A DNA stretch of 62,595 bases from Bryobacterales bacterium (GCA_003167255.1 PMTR01000174.1:1-62595), one strand, 5' to 3'. Positions 15,524-24,847 are shown, counted from the first letter of the stretch. A program made the numbers and translations. Notes: generated from the sequence alone by a model not told the origin.

Positions 15524-17541
15524 CGCCTCCCGAAGAAAAGAAATTCCGGTCGTACGTGCCGGACAAGACCGACATGCGCGAGTTCACACTGCGCGCCATT
15601 TTGTTGGGTCTGGCGATGACCGTCGTCCTCGGCGCCGCCAACCTCTATCTGGGCCTGCGCGCCGGCATGACGATTGCGGCCACCTATCCCGCGGCGGTGA
15701 TCGGCATGGCTATCCTGCGGCTGATGAAGGGCTCGATTCTGGAAGAGAACATGGCTCGTACGATCGGTTCGATCGGCGAGTCGGTGGCCGCCGGCGCGGT
15801 GTTCACCATCCCGGCGTTCGTGCTTTCGGGTGTCTGGCCGGCGTTCGACCTCGAGCACGGCTACTGGAAATCGGTGGCGCTGATGGCCGTGGGCGGCACG
15901 CTGGGGATCCTGTTCGTCACCCTGCTGCGGCGGGTGATGGTCGAGGATCCGGACCTCCCGTTCCCGGAATCGGTGGCCGCGGCGGAGATTCATAAAGCCG
16001 GCCAGCAAGGCGCCAAGGCCGCCAAGATTCTCTTCGCCAACATGGGAATTGGAGCGGTGACGTTCTTCCTGGGCGCGCTCAACGTGTTCGCCGCCAGCAA
16101 GGATTTCGTGCTGCACGTCGGGGAGTTGGGAAAGAGCATGGTCAAACTGACGCGCGCCGCTGGTTCGCCCACCGTGCAGGCTGGCGCTATGACGACGTTC
16201 TCCGCCCCGGCCATCAGTCCCGCGTATCTGGGAGTGGGATACATCATCGGACCGACCTTGGGAGCGCTGAACTTCGCCGGCGGCGTCTTCGCCTGGGGGC
16301 TGCTGGTTCCGCTGCTGGCGTTCTTCCTCGGTCCGCAGTTGGGCACTAGCGGCACCAGTGAAGGCGATTGGGCGAAAACGGCGGGCGCCATCTGGTATCA
16401 CATCGTGCGCCCCATCGCGGTGGGCGGCATGCTCGTCGGCGCGTCTTACACGCTGTTCCGCATGCGCAAGAACCTCGGCATCGGTATGAAGCGCGCGGTC
16501 GCCGACCTGAAGAAATCCGCCGCGGGATATGAATCCACCAGCCGCACGCAGCGCGACCTCAGCAGCAAGGTGGTGTTCGGCGGCCTCGCCGCGGTCTTCG
16601 TTTGCATGGTGGCGCTGTACTACTACTTCGCCGGGCAGGTCCCCGGAGCCGTGGTGGCGGCGATTGTCATGATCGTGCTCGGCTTCTTCTTCGCCGCCGT
16701 TTCAGGCAACCTGGTGGGCATGATCGGGTCGTCCAACAACCCGGTCTCCGGCCTGACGCTGTGCACGCTAGTGGTGGCGGCGCTGCTGATGGTGGCCCTG
16801 GGGCTGCGCGGCAACGCGGGCATCGCCGCGGTGCTCGGTGTGGCGGCGGTGGTGTGTGTGTCCTCGGCGGTGGCGGGCGAAATGCTGCAGGACCTGAAGG
16901 CCGGGTTCATTCTGGGCGGCACGCCGTCCAAGATGCAGATCGGCGACCTGTTCGGCATCGCCGCATCCAGCATGGCGTTGTTTTTCCCGCTGATGTGGCT
17001 GCACCGCGCGTACACCTTCGGCACACCGCAACTGCCCGCGCCGCAGGCGGGACTGATGGCCTCGCTCGCTCAGGGCATCGTGGGTGGCAACATGGCGTGG
17101 CCGCTGGTGGTGGTCGGCATCTTCATGGGATTCGGTTTGATCCTCGTACAGGTGAAGAGCCCCATGCTGTTTTCGGTAGGTATGTACCTGCCGCTGGAGA
17201 CCACCTTCGCGATCTTCGTGGGCGGCATCTTCCGCTGGCTGACGGACAAGTACCGCGATAAGGGCAACTTCAACGAGGCGCAGAAGGCGCGCATCGAGAA
17301 CGCCGGAATATTGACGGCGGCGGGGCTGATCGCGGGCGAGGCGTTGTGCGGGCTGGTGGTGGCGGGCTTCCGCGCGGCGGAGAAGAGCTGCGCCTGCAAG
17401 ATCCTGCCGGACTGGACCTGGCCCGGAACGGGCTGGCTGGCCGTCGCGGTGCTGGTGGCACTGGCGGTGCTGATGATCCGGCTGCCACTGAAGAACGCCG
17501 GCCGGCCGGATGAACCCGCGCCGCCGACCGCAATTATGTAA
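15520..17541 (+). CDS. OPT-family oligopeptide transporter
   Basis: Polytopic inner-membrane transporter of 673 residues, mostly hydrophobic with about 15 or more helices. The opening RAILLGLAMTVVLGAANLYL with GLRAGMTIAATYPAAVIGMA, and later GSSNNPVSGLTLCTLVVAAL, are standard OPT motifs. Members move small peptides or peptide-like siderophores, driven by protons. The next gene is an M20 dipeptidase 16 bp downstream, which fits uptake followed by intracellular hydrolysis of peptides. Coupled by ATGA to yqeY. Confidence 0.92.
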   Translation: MTPPEEKKFRSYVPDKTDMREFTLRAILLGLAMTVVLGAANLYLGLRAGMTIAATYPAAVIGMAILRLMKGSILEENMARTIGSIGESVAAGAVFTIPAFVLSGVWPAFDLEHGYWKSVALMAVGGTLGILFVTLLRRVMVEDPDLPFPESVAAAEIHKAGQQGAKAAKILFANMGIGAVTFFLGALNVFAASKDFVLHVGELGKSMVKLTRAAGSPTVQAGAMTTFSAPAISPAYLGVGYIIGPTLGALNFAGGVFAWGLLVPLLAFFLGPQLGTSGTSEGDWAKTAGAIWYHIVRPIAVGGMLVGASYTLFRMRKNLGIGMKRAVADLKKSAAGYESTSRTQRDLSSKVVFGGLAAVFVCMVALYYYFAGQVPGAVVAAIVMIVLGFFFAAVSGNLVGMIGSSNNPVSGLTLCTLVVAALLMVALGLRGNAGIAAVLGVAAVVCVSSAVAGEMLQDLKAGFILGGTPSKMQIGDLFGIAASSMALFFPLMWLHRAYTFGTPQLPAPQAGLMASLAQGIVGGNMAWPLVVVGIFMGFGLILVQVKSPMLFSVGMYLPLETTFAIFVGGIFRWLTDKYRDKGNFNEAQKARIENAGILTAAGLIAGEALCGLVVAGFRAAEKSCACKILPDWTWPGTGWLAVAVLVALAVLMIRLPLKNAGRPDEPAPPTAIM

Positions 17542-17557
17542 ATAAATGGGAGGCCTT

Positions 17558-18916
17558 ATGAATTATTCTCAAGAGCACCAAGCCGATTTTCTGGAAGGGT
17601 TGAAGACATTCCTGCGGATTCCGAGCATCAGCGCGCTTTCGGAGCACAAGCCGGATATCCTGCGCGCGGCCGAGTTCGCAAAGAACGAGCTGCTCGGCGC
17701 GGGGATGACCTCGGCCGAGCTGATCGAAGATGCCAAGGGCGGCAATCCGCTGGTATATGGCGAATGGCTGGGCGCGCCGGGCAAGCCCACGGTGCTGTTC
17801 TACGGCCATTACGACGTGCAGCCGCCCGATCCGCTGGATGAGTGGAAATCGCCGCCGTTCGAGCCCACCATCCGCGGCAACGACATCTTCTGCCGCGGCG
17901 CCTGCGACGACAAGGGGCAAGTCTACATCCAGATCAAGGCCGTGGAAAGCCTCATGAAAACCCACGGCAAGCTTCCCGTGAATGTGAAGTTCCTGCTGGA
18001 GGGCGAAGAGGAGACCGGGGGCGAGCACATCGAGGCGTACGTGAAGTCCAGGCCGCCGCGGCTGAAGGCCGACTCGGCGATCGTGTGCGACACCGAAATG
18101 TTCGCGCCGGAGATGCCCACCATCTGCATCGGCCTGCGCGGGTTGGTGTACTACGAACTGGCGGTGCAGGGCGCCGATCACGATCTGCATTCCGGCGTGT
18201 ATGGCGGCGCGGCGCCCAACCCGATCATGGCCATCGCCGAGATTCTGTGCGCGCTGAAGGACCGCAACGGCCACCTCCAGATCCCCGGGTTCTACGATCG
18301 CGTGGTGCCGCCGGCGGCCAAGGAGCTGGAGGCCTGGGCGCGGCTGCCCTTCGATGAGAAGGAGTACACCGAGAAGGAGATGGGCGCGAAGGAACTGGTG
18401 GGCGAGCCCGGCGTTCCGCTGTTCGAGCGGGTGTGGGCGCGGCCCACGCTGGAGGTCCATGGCATCAAGGGCGGCTTTGTGGGCGAAGGCGCCAAGACCG
18501 TGATCCCGGCGCGCGCGGTCGCCAAGATCTCGACGCGCCTGGTGGGCGACCAGCGGGTGGACGAATCCATCGAGCAGTTCAAAGCCGCGGTGAAAGCCGC
18601 GTGTCCCAAGGGTGTGACGGCGGAAGTGAAGCTGCTGAGCGCGGGAGCACCGTCGCTGACCGACCCCGACAATAAGTACATCCATGCCGCGGCCGAAGCC
18701 ATGAAGCAGATTTGGGGTAAGGAGACGGTGTACATCAGGTCGGGCGGGTCGATTCCGATTGTGGGTGTGTTCGACAAGTACCTCGGCGTGCCCAGCGTGA
18801 TGATGGGCTTCGGACTGCCGGATGATAATCTGCATGCGCCGAACGAGAAATTCCATCTGCCGAATTTCTACCGCGGGATCGAGACGGTGGCGCGGTTCCT
18901 GGAGATTCTGGGTTGA
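17558..18916 (+). CDS. M20-family dipeptidase
   Basis: Zinc dipeptidase of the M20/M25/M40 family, about 452 residues. Metal and catalytic motifs: FYGHYDVQPPDP (His and catalytic Asp), RGACDDKGQ (bridging Asp), LLEGEEETGG (catalytic Glu and metal Glu), CDTEMF, and DNLHAPNEKF near the C-terminus (final His). The central part is the dimerisation/lid domain with HDLHSGVYGGAAPNP. I prefer the ATG at 17558 because GGGAGG lies 4 bp before it; an ATG at 17546 lacks such a site. No signal peptide, so it is cytoplasmic. It likely cleaves peptides imported by the OPT protein upstream. Confidence 0.92.
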   Translation: MNYSQEHQADFLEGLKTFLRIPSISALSEHKPDILRAAEFAKNELLGAGMTSAELIEDAKGGNPLVYGEWLGAPGKPTVLFYGHYDVQPPDPLDEWKSPPFEPTIRGNDIFCRGACDDKGQVYIQIKAVESLMKTHGKLPVNVKFLLEGEEETGGEHIEAYVKSRPPRLKADSAIVCDTEMFAPEMPTICIGLRGLVYYELAVQGADHDLHSGVYGGAAPNPIMAIAEILCALKDRNGHLQIPGFYDRVVPPAAKELEAWARLPFDEKEYTEKEMGAKELVGEPGVPLFERVWARPTLEVHGIKGGFVGEGAKTVIPARAVAKISTRLVGDQRVDESIEQFKAAVKAACPKGVTAEVKLLSAGAPSLTDPDNKYIHAAAEAMKQIWGKETVYIRSGGSIPIVGVFDKYLGVPSVMMGFGLPDDNLHAPNEKFHLPNFYRGIETVARFLEILG

Positions 18917-19176
18917 AGGAGATGCGCTTCAGTTAAGTGGTGATGGGCGCCCCGACACGCTTCCTAAGGGGTCGTTTCCGAGGGGTCTGCGGCGGACGGC
19001 AGTTCCGCGCGGGCAGGCGACAAGAGGTTCAAGTGGATTACGCACAAGGATGGCCGGCCGGGTTTTCAGGCGTAAAGTAGTTAGTTCAATTACTTGCATG
19101 AATCATCGAACATACAAAGGATGTTATGCTGTGCCATCTGCTTGACGCCAAGAACCGGACACGCTAGGGTGGATTC

Positions 19177-19437
19177 ATGGAGGTGACCCTGCACATCCCG
19201 GACGAGATTGCTGCCCACCTGACCCAGGGTGGGGGCGATCTCACGCGTCGGGCGCTGGAATCCTTCGCCCTTGAAGAACTCCGGGCTGGCCGCATCACCG
19301 AACCAGAGTTGCGTAAGATGCTGGGGCTAGCTCGCATCCAGTTGGATGGTTTTCTCAAGTCCCATGGCATCTATCAGGACTACACGCTCGAGGACTTCGA
19401 GCAGGAACGCCAGGCTCTCAAAGATCTGGGATTGTAA
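19177..19437 (+). CDS. UPF0175-family antitoxin
   Basis: An 86-residue protein of the UPF0175 family, small DNA-binding-like antitoxins. Diagnostic segments are VTLHIPDEIAAHL, RRALESFALEELRAGRITEP and ELRKMLGLARIQLDGFLKSH followed by GIYQDYTLEDFEQE. AGGGTGG upstream of the ATG can act as the ribosome site. The PIN-domain toxin gene starts 4 bp after its stop, the usual arrangement for UPF0175 with DUF3368 toxins. The 260 bp before it hold no gene I can see. Confidence 0.82.
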   Translation: MEVTLHIPDEIAAHLTQGGGDLTRRALESFALEELRAGRITEPELRKMLGLARIQLDGFLKSHGIYQDYTLEDFEQERQALKDLGL

Positions 19438-19440
19438 CCG

Positions 19441-19924
19441 GTGCGGTTGGTAATCGCCGATACTGGCCCGATCAATTATCTAATCCAGATCGGCCATATC
19501 GAGCTTCTGCCCCGCATGTTTGAAAGAGTCGCGCTTCCGAGCGCTGTTCAAGCCGAACTTTCCAACTCTCTCGCGCCCCTGCCGGTTCGTCGTTGGATCA
19601 CCACACCGCACGCATGGCTTGAAATACACGACGCGAGCGTCCTGCCGCAAGTTCCGGGCCTGGATGGAGGAGAAAGCGCCGCCATCGCCCTCGCGGAATC
19701 CCTCCACGCCGACCTATTGCTGATCGATGAGCGGGACGGCTCTCGCGTAGCCAGGGAAAAGGTCTGCGGGTTACTGGCACACTTGGATTGCTCGATCTCG
19801 CGGCGGAGCGCGATCTGGTGGATTTTGCAGAAGCCATCCGCAAACTGGAGCTTACAAGCTTCCGGCGCCCGGAGGCGGTGCTGAAAACCCTGCTCGCTAA
19901 ACACAAGCGGTCCGAAAAACCATG
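19441..19924 (+). pseudogene. PIN-domain (DUF3368) toxin with a frameshift
   Basis: Ribonuclease toxin of the PIN fold. The first part is normal: RLVIADTGPINYLIQIGHIE with the first acidic residue, LDGGESAAIALAESLHADLL with the Glu, and LLIDERDGSRVARE with the Asp cluster. At about 19762 the frame breaks. In the annotated frame the tail is unlike the family, but in the adjacent frame it continues properly as GLRVTGTLGLLDLAAERDLV, then DFAEAIRKLELTSFRRPEAV, and ends at a TGA at 19922-19924. A single G missing from the run GAAAAGG explains this. The frame as read ends at 19884. It is either a dead toxin or a base-calling error. Confidence 0.75.
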
Positions 19925-20120
19925 ACCGCTGCCCAACTCGTCGCTGGCACGCCGTCCCGGCGCTTCCGGCGCTCATTGCCGGCGCGGGAAAGCAAGCCGC
20001 GCTGCGCTTCCTTAGAGTTCTTCACCGTCAAATATCCGCAATCGAGACACGCGGGCGGCTTATGCGCGGGGCGCGGCTGACTTCCTCGGCTAGTGAACTG
20101 CGCGCTTTTTTGCAATTGGT
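19920..20120 (+). pseudogene. Tyrosine recombinase N-terminal fragment, heavily frameshifted
   Basis: Beginning with ATGACC at 19920, pieces in alternating frames match the N-terminal SAM-like domain of a phage- or plasmid-type integrase: MTAAQLVAGT, VPALPALIAGAGKQAALRFL, EFFTV, IRNRDTRAAYAR and AADFLG. At least three single-base indels are needed to join them (near 20010, 20027 and 20070), and stop codons follow at the end of the fragment. The catalytic domain is gone; nothing similar is found up to 20292. This is a relic of a former mobile element beside the broken toxin gene. Confidence 0.55.
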
Positions 20121-20292
20121 GGACTTGGGTTTTCCCGAGATGCGGTTCCGGAAAAGTCGTGCAGTTCAGGCTGACGGGTTTTCTTCATCTGAAATCACTA
20201 TCCCACGTTTCATAACGCGTCTGCGTGGTCGCGCGCCGACATTCAGCTTTCGGCAGTGCCGACGCCACTCTTCCAGAATCCCGCCTTGTGGG

Positions 20293-21288
20293 TCAGCGGA
20301 TGCCGAACGGGTCATCGCGCGGCAACGTAAGCGAGACCATCTCGTACGGAGCGCCGTCCGCGGCTAATCCGCACTTGAACTCATGTTCTGGAAAATATTG
20401 ACCCGGCGCGGTCGCTCCAACGCGCTGCCACTGCCCCACTCGGGACCGCTGCGTTAGCTTTACGATTTCGAGGTGCGTTCCTGGGTGAATGACATCGTCT
20501 GCACCTCCACCAAACAACACCCAGCCTTGGGAAGTAGGTCGCAGCGGCAGGCCCCAGTGTCCATTTCCATCAAGGCCGTAGGCCGCGAAGTTGATGCCGG
20601 GTATCACCTCGTATCGTAGGCTGGGGAACCGGGCGATCGCACGACCGGAGTTCATGATGCCGAGGTAGAATTCACGTTCGTAAAAGGCACCTCCACTTTC
20701 AGCCTTGAAACCGCCCAGTTTCGACAATAACGACAGAACCGGACGTTGGCGCCGGCCGAATAGGTCCGCAAGTTGGAAATACTCCATCGGGAAGGTGCCG
20801 GCGCTGACCCGCATGTAGAAGTTCGAGTGCTTCCGCGACCGGACCGGCAGACCCTCGGTGGGTGGAATGTAAACCAAGACGAATCCGGATGGTTGTCCGG
20901 GAACCTCCATCACCTCAGCAACGCGAATCCCCGGCAGCGGTGGTTCTACCAGATTGCCGATGAGGTTTTCGATCTTGGATTTAACGCCCATGGCGTCAGC
21001 CACGGGCTTGAGGCTCTGGATGATATCAGGGTCGCCCTTGTTGACTGATCGTGCTTCAAGTCCGATCACAAGAATGCCACCGTCAGCATTGGAAAACCCG
21101 GATAGTGCCTTGGCCAGTACCCGCTGTGCATCGTCCTCGCGGGCTGGCCACTCCTTGGCATCTAAATGGAGGTCTTCTGTTTGGCCGATCAGGGCTTGGA
21201 CCTCTGCCAAGTCCCGGAGTTTGTCAAAGCGTGTTTCTAAGGGCGACACATCGGGCTCCGCGAGCAAGATTGTGAGTATCGGACTCAT
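20293..21288 (-). CDS. Schlafen/AlbA_2-domain protein
   Basis: Protein of 331 residues. Residues about 35-160 fit the AlbA_2 (Schlafen-like) domain: LHLDAKEWPAREDDAQRVLA, then SGFSNADGGILVIGLEARS, and later GFVLVYIPPTEGLPVRSRKH. The family is linked to RNA or DNA binding and sometimes to tRNA cleavage, but this member's role is unknown. The C-terminal half (about 175-331) has a beta-rich region with no family I recognise. It stands alone on the minus strand in a region of decayed mobile genes, consistent with an accessory or defence role. Confidence 0.75.
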   Translation of the reverse strand: MSPILTILLAEPDVSPLETRFDKLRDLAEVQALIGQTEDLHLDAKEWPAREDDAQRVLAKALSGFSNADGGILVIGLEARSVNKGDPDIIQSLKPVADAMGVKSKIENLIGNLVEPPLPGIRVAEVMEVPGQPSGFVLVYIPPTEGLPVRSRKHSNFYMRVSAGTFPMEYFQLADLFGRRQRPVLSLLSKLGGFKAESGGAFYEREFYLGIMNSGRAIARFPSLRYEVIPGINFAAYGLDGNGHWGLPLRPTSQGWVLFGGGADDVIHPGTHLEIVKLTQRSRVGQWQRVGATAPGQYFPEHEFKCGLAADGAPYEMVSLTLPRDDPFGIR

Positions 21289-21374
21289 CGTAGCACCGTT
21301 GCAAAAACATTTCGGAATGACCCCGCTGTAGATCTGTGTCGCAAGGAGGGCGAAGTTTTGTATTCTTCAAACAT

Positions 21375-21470
21375 ATGGACAACTCTGAGCATCAAGGCCG
21401 CACCCCTAGCGAGTTGGCAGCCCTGTTGAAGGATATCCGGGCCAATTTGGACAAGAGTGATATCAAATAG
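21375..21470 (+). CDS. Possible 31-residue small protein
   Basis: A short frame with ATG at 21375 and TAG at 21468, encoding a polar, helical-looking peptide (TPSELAALLKDIRANLDKSD). Amino-acid composition is gene-like, but the purine-rich site AAGGAGGGCG is about 25 bp upstream, too far for a good ribosome site. It overlaps the 3' end of the convergent gene by 8 bp. Confidence 0.25.
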   Translation: MDNSEHQGRTPSELAALLKDIRANLDKSDIK

Positions 21471-22071
21471 TGGTGACGGTGGCCGCCGCAGCAGCTGATG
21501 CTGGCGTGCAACTATTACACCAACCAGTGCACGTCGCCGAGAAAACGACGGTTACCGTCGCAGGCAGGCCCGCAGGTCCGGTGCCGGAGATGATCCCGTC
21601 ATAGCTGCCCGATCCGCCTCCTGCCGCCGGGCTGTCGGTGCCGGCGACTATGGCCGTCGTCGCGCCGACCGTGACGACCACACTCGAGACACTTATCGCG
21701 CACGGAGGATCGCTGCTGGCGGTCAGGTAATCAAACGCCACGATCGTCACCCCGGACATACCCGACCGGGATGAATTAACGATCACGTTCGAGAGCGTCG
21801 GCGTCCACGTTCCGGTCGTTCCTTTGCACGTTCCGAGGAGCGCGAAAGTCTCTATCGCTTTACCGAGCAGCCCATCGGGAACCAGCAGCTCGCGGTCGGA
21901 TTCGTCCCTAAGCAGCTCCCTCAGTGCGTCAAGCCCCTCTTGCAGCTTCCAGTGGCTCGCGGCCCGCTCAAACACCGCGACAAGGTCGGTCAGTGGAACG
22001 GCGGTGTAACCGTTTAACGGTTCCCGATGCGCTTTATCGCGTGATTTCACTGCTTCTTCTCCAGAGCTCAT
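21463..22071 (-). CDS. Hypothetical protein with low-complexity Ala/Thr/Gly/Ser C-terminus
   Basis: I do not recognise this 202-residue protein. Residues 20-75 look helical and ordered (YTAVPLTDLVAVFERAASHW, LDALRELLRDESDRELLVPD). From about 80 on it is rich in Thr, Val, Ser, Gly and Ala (for example SSVVVTVGATTAIVAGTDSP and GGGSGSYDGIISGTG), with beta-strand-like alternation and several Cys near the end. There is no signal peptide. The start is an ATG at 22071 placed 5 bp from a palindromic AGTATACT that may serve as a divergent -10. Its neighbours are also unknown. Confidence 0.5.
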   Translation of the reverse strand: MSSGEEAVKSRDKAHREPLNGYTAVPLTDLVAVFERAASHWKLQEGLDALRELLRDESDRELLVPDGLLGKAIETFALLGTCKGTTGTWTPTLSNVIVNSSRSGMSGVTIVAFDYLTASSDPPCAISVSSVVVTVGATTAIVAGTDSPAAGGGSGSYDGIISGTGPAGLPATVTVVFSATCTGWCNSCTPASAAAAATVTTI

Positions 22072-22075
22072 TAGC

Positions 22076-22083
22076 AGTATACT
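22076..22083. promoter_or_regulatory. Palindromic AGTATACT between two divergent starts
   Basis: AGTATACT reads as TATACT, a good -10 box, on both strands. It lies between the minus-strand ATG at 22071 and the plus-strand ATG at 22093, and could serve a divergent pair with very short leaders. No good -35 is visible on either side. Confidence 0.35.
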
Positions 22084-22092
22084 AAGAATCGC

Positions 22093-22251
22093 ATGGAACG
22101 CCGCACTGTGATCCTAGGCAGGAAAGTTGCAGCCGTTTCGCAGCTCGCACAAGCGGCAATCGCTTGCGGGCGTAAAGTTCCGGAACGCATCATCGCCACA
22201 ATCCCGGCCACGATCCCGATGACCACGGCAAAGAGGATTTATGTCGGTTGA
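22093..22251 (+). CDS. Possible 52-residue small protein
   Basis: An open frame from ATG at 22093 to TGA at 22249-22251, encoding a basic, helical-looking peptide (RKVAAVSQLAQAAIACGRKV). It begins 9 bp after a TATACT box and overlaps the start of the next gene (22241) by 11 bp, which would suit coupling. No homology is recognised. Confidence 0.35.
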   Translation: MERRTVILGRKVAAVSQLAQAAIACGRKVPERIIATIPATIPMTTAKRIYVG

Positions 22252-23389
22252 CGCACAGTATCACATTCAGCTCAGGACCTTTATACCGCAGGTCCTCGCG
22301 GACCAGCGCTTCATCTCGCGCGGTTATTTGACCGGGGAATCGCCTCAAGGCTACTATTGGGTCGTAATCGATCCTGCGCGACACAACTTTCAGGTCTGGC
22401 AGAAGAAAACAGGCCTCTCGTATCTCGCATTTGGAGCACTGGTCAAAGCGATCTTTCTTCCATTCCTGCCGCAGTACCGCTATCGGTGGACGGCGCTCAC
22501 GCTGAATTCTTCAGGCTATTCGAACGGGCCGATGATGGAAGTCGGCAGACCGGCCGATCTCGGGCGATTGCTTATACAATATGTAGGCGTAATCGCCCTT
22601 GCAAGCCTGCTGGGAGTTACGGTCCTCTGGACGATCCTGTCAGGCAGCATCACTACGGGTGCGCTGGTTGGTGCTTTGGCCGCTCTCGGCCTGGGCGTAC
22701 CAGCCGGCGTGCAGAAGGCGTTCGAAGAGTGGTCGAAGAAATTCGTACCCTTCGGGTTTGTCGAAGGCACCGCCGCGGGTGTTCACGATCCAGGTATGGG
22801 ATACAACGGCGATCTGGTATCGTTTGGACGCGGTCCAAGCCAGGCTTTCCCGTCCTTCAAGTTGTCGCGCACGAAGAGCCCAACCGGGTTCACCGAAGGA
22901 ATGGGCGGCCTCATCCCGGTCATCGTCAATTACGTGCCCTCGACCATCGTCCCGAATACGCCCGGATATAGCCTGCCTTTCACCAATCTCACCGCAAAAC
23001 AGGGCATCACGGCGTGGGGGCTGATCCCTTTGGACGGGTCTGCTGTTCCGCCACCTGACGGTTGGTCGCCCGAACTGCCTTACTGCGGTCCGCTCAGTGC
23101 GGAGGAGCTCGGTTATGACGACGATTGCAACGATGATTGCGACGACGGTTGCGACGACGGTTGCGACGAGGATTGCGACGATGATCGGCTCGACGGCGTC
23201 ATCATCGTTGCCGGAAACGACTCGAGCGGTATCCAACTGCCCAAGCACTTCGCCACTATCGGTGTGCGCGATGGCGTTGCGATGGATGGTAGCGATTCCG
23301 TCATGATGGGGTCTCAGACGGACGAATACCTGGATCGAATACCGTGGTACAAGGATCTCATCCAGCGATACGGCTTTTATTGCAGCTAG
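22241..23389 (+). CDS. Hypothetical membrane-associated protein with a Cys-Asp-Asp repeat
   Basis: I do not recognise this 382-residue protein. Residues 1-90 look like a folded domain (YHIQLRTFIPQVLADQRFIS, YYWVVIDPARHNFQVWQKK). Residues about 108-155 contain two probable membrane helices (LLIQYVGVIALASLLGVTVL, then ITTGALVGALAALGLGVPAG). Residues about 290-316 are an Asp/Cys-rich repeat made of units such as DDCD and DDGC, encoded by a near-tandem 12-bp DNA repeat at about 23115-23190. Such a stretch could bind metal ions, but that is inference. AGAGGA just before the ATG is a plausible ribosome site. Confidence 0.6.
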   Translation: MSVDAQYHIQLRTFIPQVLADQRFISRGYLTGESPQGYYWVVIDPARHNFQVWQKKTGLSYLAFGALVKAIFLPFLPQYRYRWTALTLNSSGYSNGPMMEVGRPADLGRLLIQYVGVIALASLLGVTVLWTILSGSITTGALVGALAALGLGVPAGVQKAFEEWSKKFVPFGFVEGTAAGVHDPGMGYNGDLVSFGRGPSQAFPSFKLSRTKSPTGFTEGMGGLIPVIVNYVPSTIVPNTPGYSLPFTNLTAKQGITAWGLIPLDGSAVPPPDGWSPELPYCGPLSAEELGYDDDCNDDCDDGCDDGCDEDCDDDRLDGVIIVAGNDSSGIQLPKHFATIGVRDGVAMDGSDSVMMGSQTDEYLDRIPWYKDLIQRYGFYCS

Positions 23390-23782
23390 TGTCATGAGTT
23401 ATAAATTCATTGCAAAAATCATCGGCTTCCTTTTTCCTGGGTCTGTACTTCATTCTTCGAAAGGGGCAGACACGCGAACAGGCGGTGTGGACAACAAGGC
23501 CTCGAAGTTGACACCTCGGAGAAATTGCGCGGGAAATTTCCGCTCTCTTATAATCAACGTCTTACAAGCGGAGCCGGATCTGGTCACGGATACTGCTATT
23601 CACTCTTAACGCCCTCCGGACCGCCCCTAGCATCGTTATCCAACCCATCCAGCTTCTGCGCGCACGCCGCCGGAGAGACTGATGGTTCTTCATTCTGAAA
23701 CAGACTCTGTCGATAATCCGTTCCCGGTACACTCTGGCTGCGAGAAAACCGGGGCCTGGCCTTGCCGCGGGGCCGGTGGTTC

Positions 23783-23947
23783 TTAGCGCTTGGTGACTTT
23801 TTTCGCCTTTGCGGAATCAACCTTGGTTGGCGCGCCGGAGTGATCTCGATTGTGGCGCGCCACAGCTTTCGCAATCTGTTCCGCAGAGAGCTTGCTGTGA
23901 TTTTCAGAATGCAAAACATCGGTTCCTGAACTCGTATTCGTGACCAT
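23783..23947 (-). CDS. Possible 54-residue basic small protein
   Basis: Frame from ATG at 23947 to TAA at 23783-23785. The peptide is polar with a lysine-rich end (LSAEQIAKAVARHNRDHSGA, then KAKKVTKR). TAAGGAG lies upstream, but with about 11 bp between it and the ATG, longer than usual. No homology recognised; it may be a DNA-binding or disordered small protein or chance. Confidence 0.35.
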   Translation of the reverse strand: MVTNTSSGTDVLHSENHSKLSAEQIAKAVARHNRDHSGAPTKVDSAKAKKVTKR

Positions 23948-24775
23948 CGCTTTATAAGCTCCTTACTGTCTGAACATGCACACGCATACCAGCCTTGCTG
24001 GATGGGAAGCGCCGTTCCTGACTGTTCTGAGACTGTGTGGTACTTCGCCGCGTTGACTGAGAATCGGCCTTTGGGCCGCGTGGCGTAAAAGAGCTTGCTG
24101 CAGCTCGGAAGAGACATTCGCTGAACAGCAATGCTCATCTGCATTATACGCCCCCTCTGTATTGGCCGGTTTGGGCTCTGCTGATCCGGCCGCGCTAAAA
24201 CGGGCCGCAAAGTGGGCGAATCGGCCCGCCACCACTGCACCGTTAGGTCGATACGGGTGGGCAGAAGCAATCTTCAATCACGCGGCCAAGGCCATTGAGA
24301 TCGAGGATATCGAAGCGCGCGTCTCCGCGCTGGAGGCGTCGGTAGACGGGCGGAATGGCGGGCGGCGCACTGCCTGTCGATTCCGTCTGCTTGCAGTTCT
24401 CGGGACTCACGCGAGAGTACACGAAGCTCCTGGCGCAGTATTCAACTCCGGGCTGGCAGATGCGACCGAGATAGCCCGCGCGGTGATGGGCGGGAGACGC
24501 CAGGGAGCGTTCGAGATCTCTCGGATGCTCGCTTGCGGGTGGCTGCCCCGGTTCCGATCAAGGTTTCACCGGAATTAACCAAAAGCGCACCCCTCGGCGG
24601 AGACTCTGAGACGCGCACCCTGAAAGGCCCTGGAGAGGCGACTTGGGCAAGCCGACGGACAGTCCTGACAAGCTTGAGAGAGCCGCCTTCCCGCAGTATT
24701 GGCCATTTCCAACAAGTCCATGCCGCCGCGCCGTTAACCAGCAGGACAAAGAGTTCGTCGCCGGATTATTTGGCT

Positions 24776-24807
24776 CCCTAAGGCGGCGGCTTTCGAACGG
24801 ATTCTCC
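24776..24807 (+). repeat. 32-bp direct repeat, left copy
   Basis: This segment, with the core GGCGGCTTTCGAACGG, recurs at 26891-26922 in the same orientation with two mismatches in 32 bases. The two copies lie on either side of the AlbA-domain gene at 24961-26376. Confidence 0.7.
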
Positions 24808-24847
24808 ATCTCGACCGCCGTTTTCCGCAGACCGGTCGGGAGTCTCC

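Noticed and set aside
22241-23389. CRISPR-like array suggested by the repeated 12-bp units
   Set aside because: The units are contiguous, imperfect and code in frame for Asp and Cys; there are no spacers.
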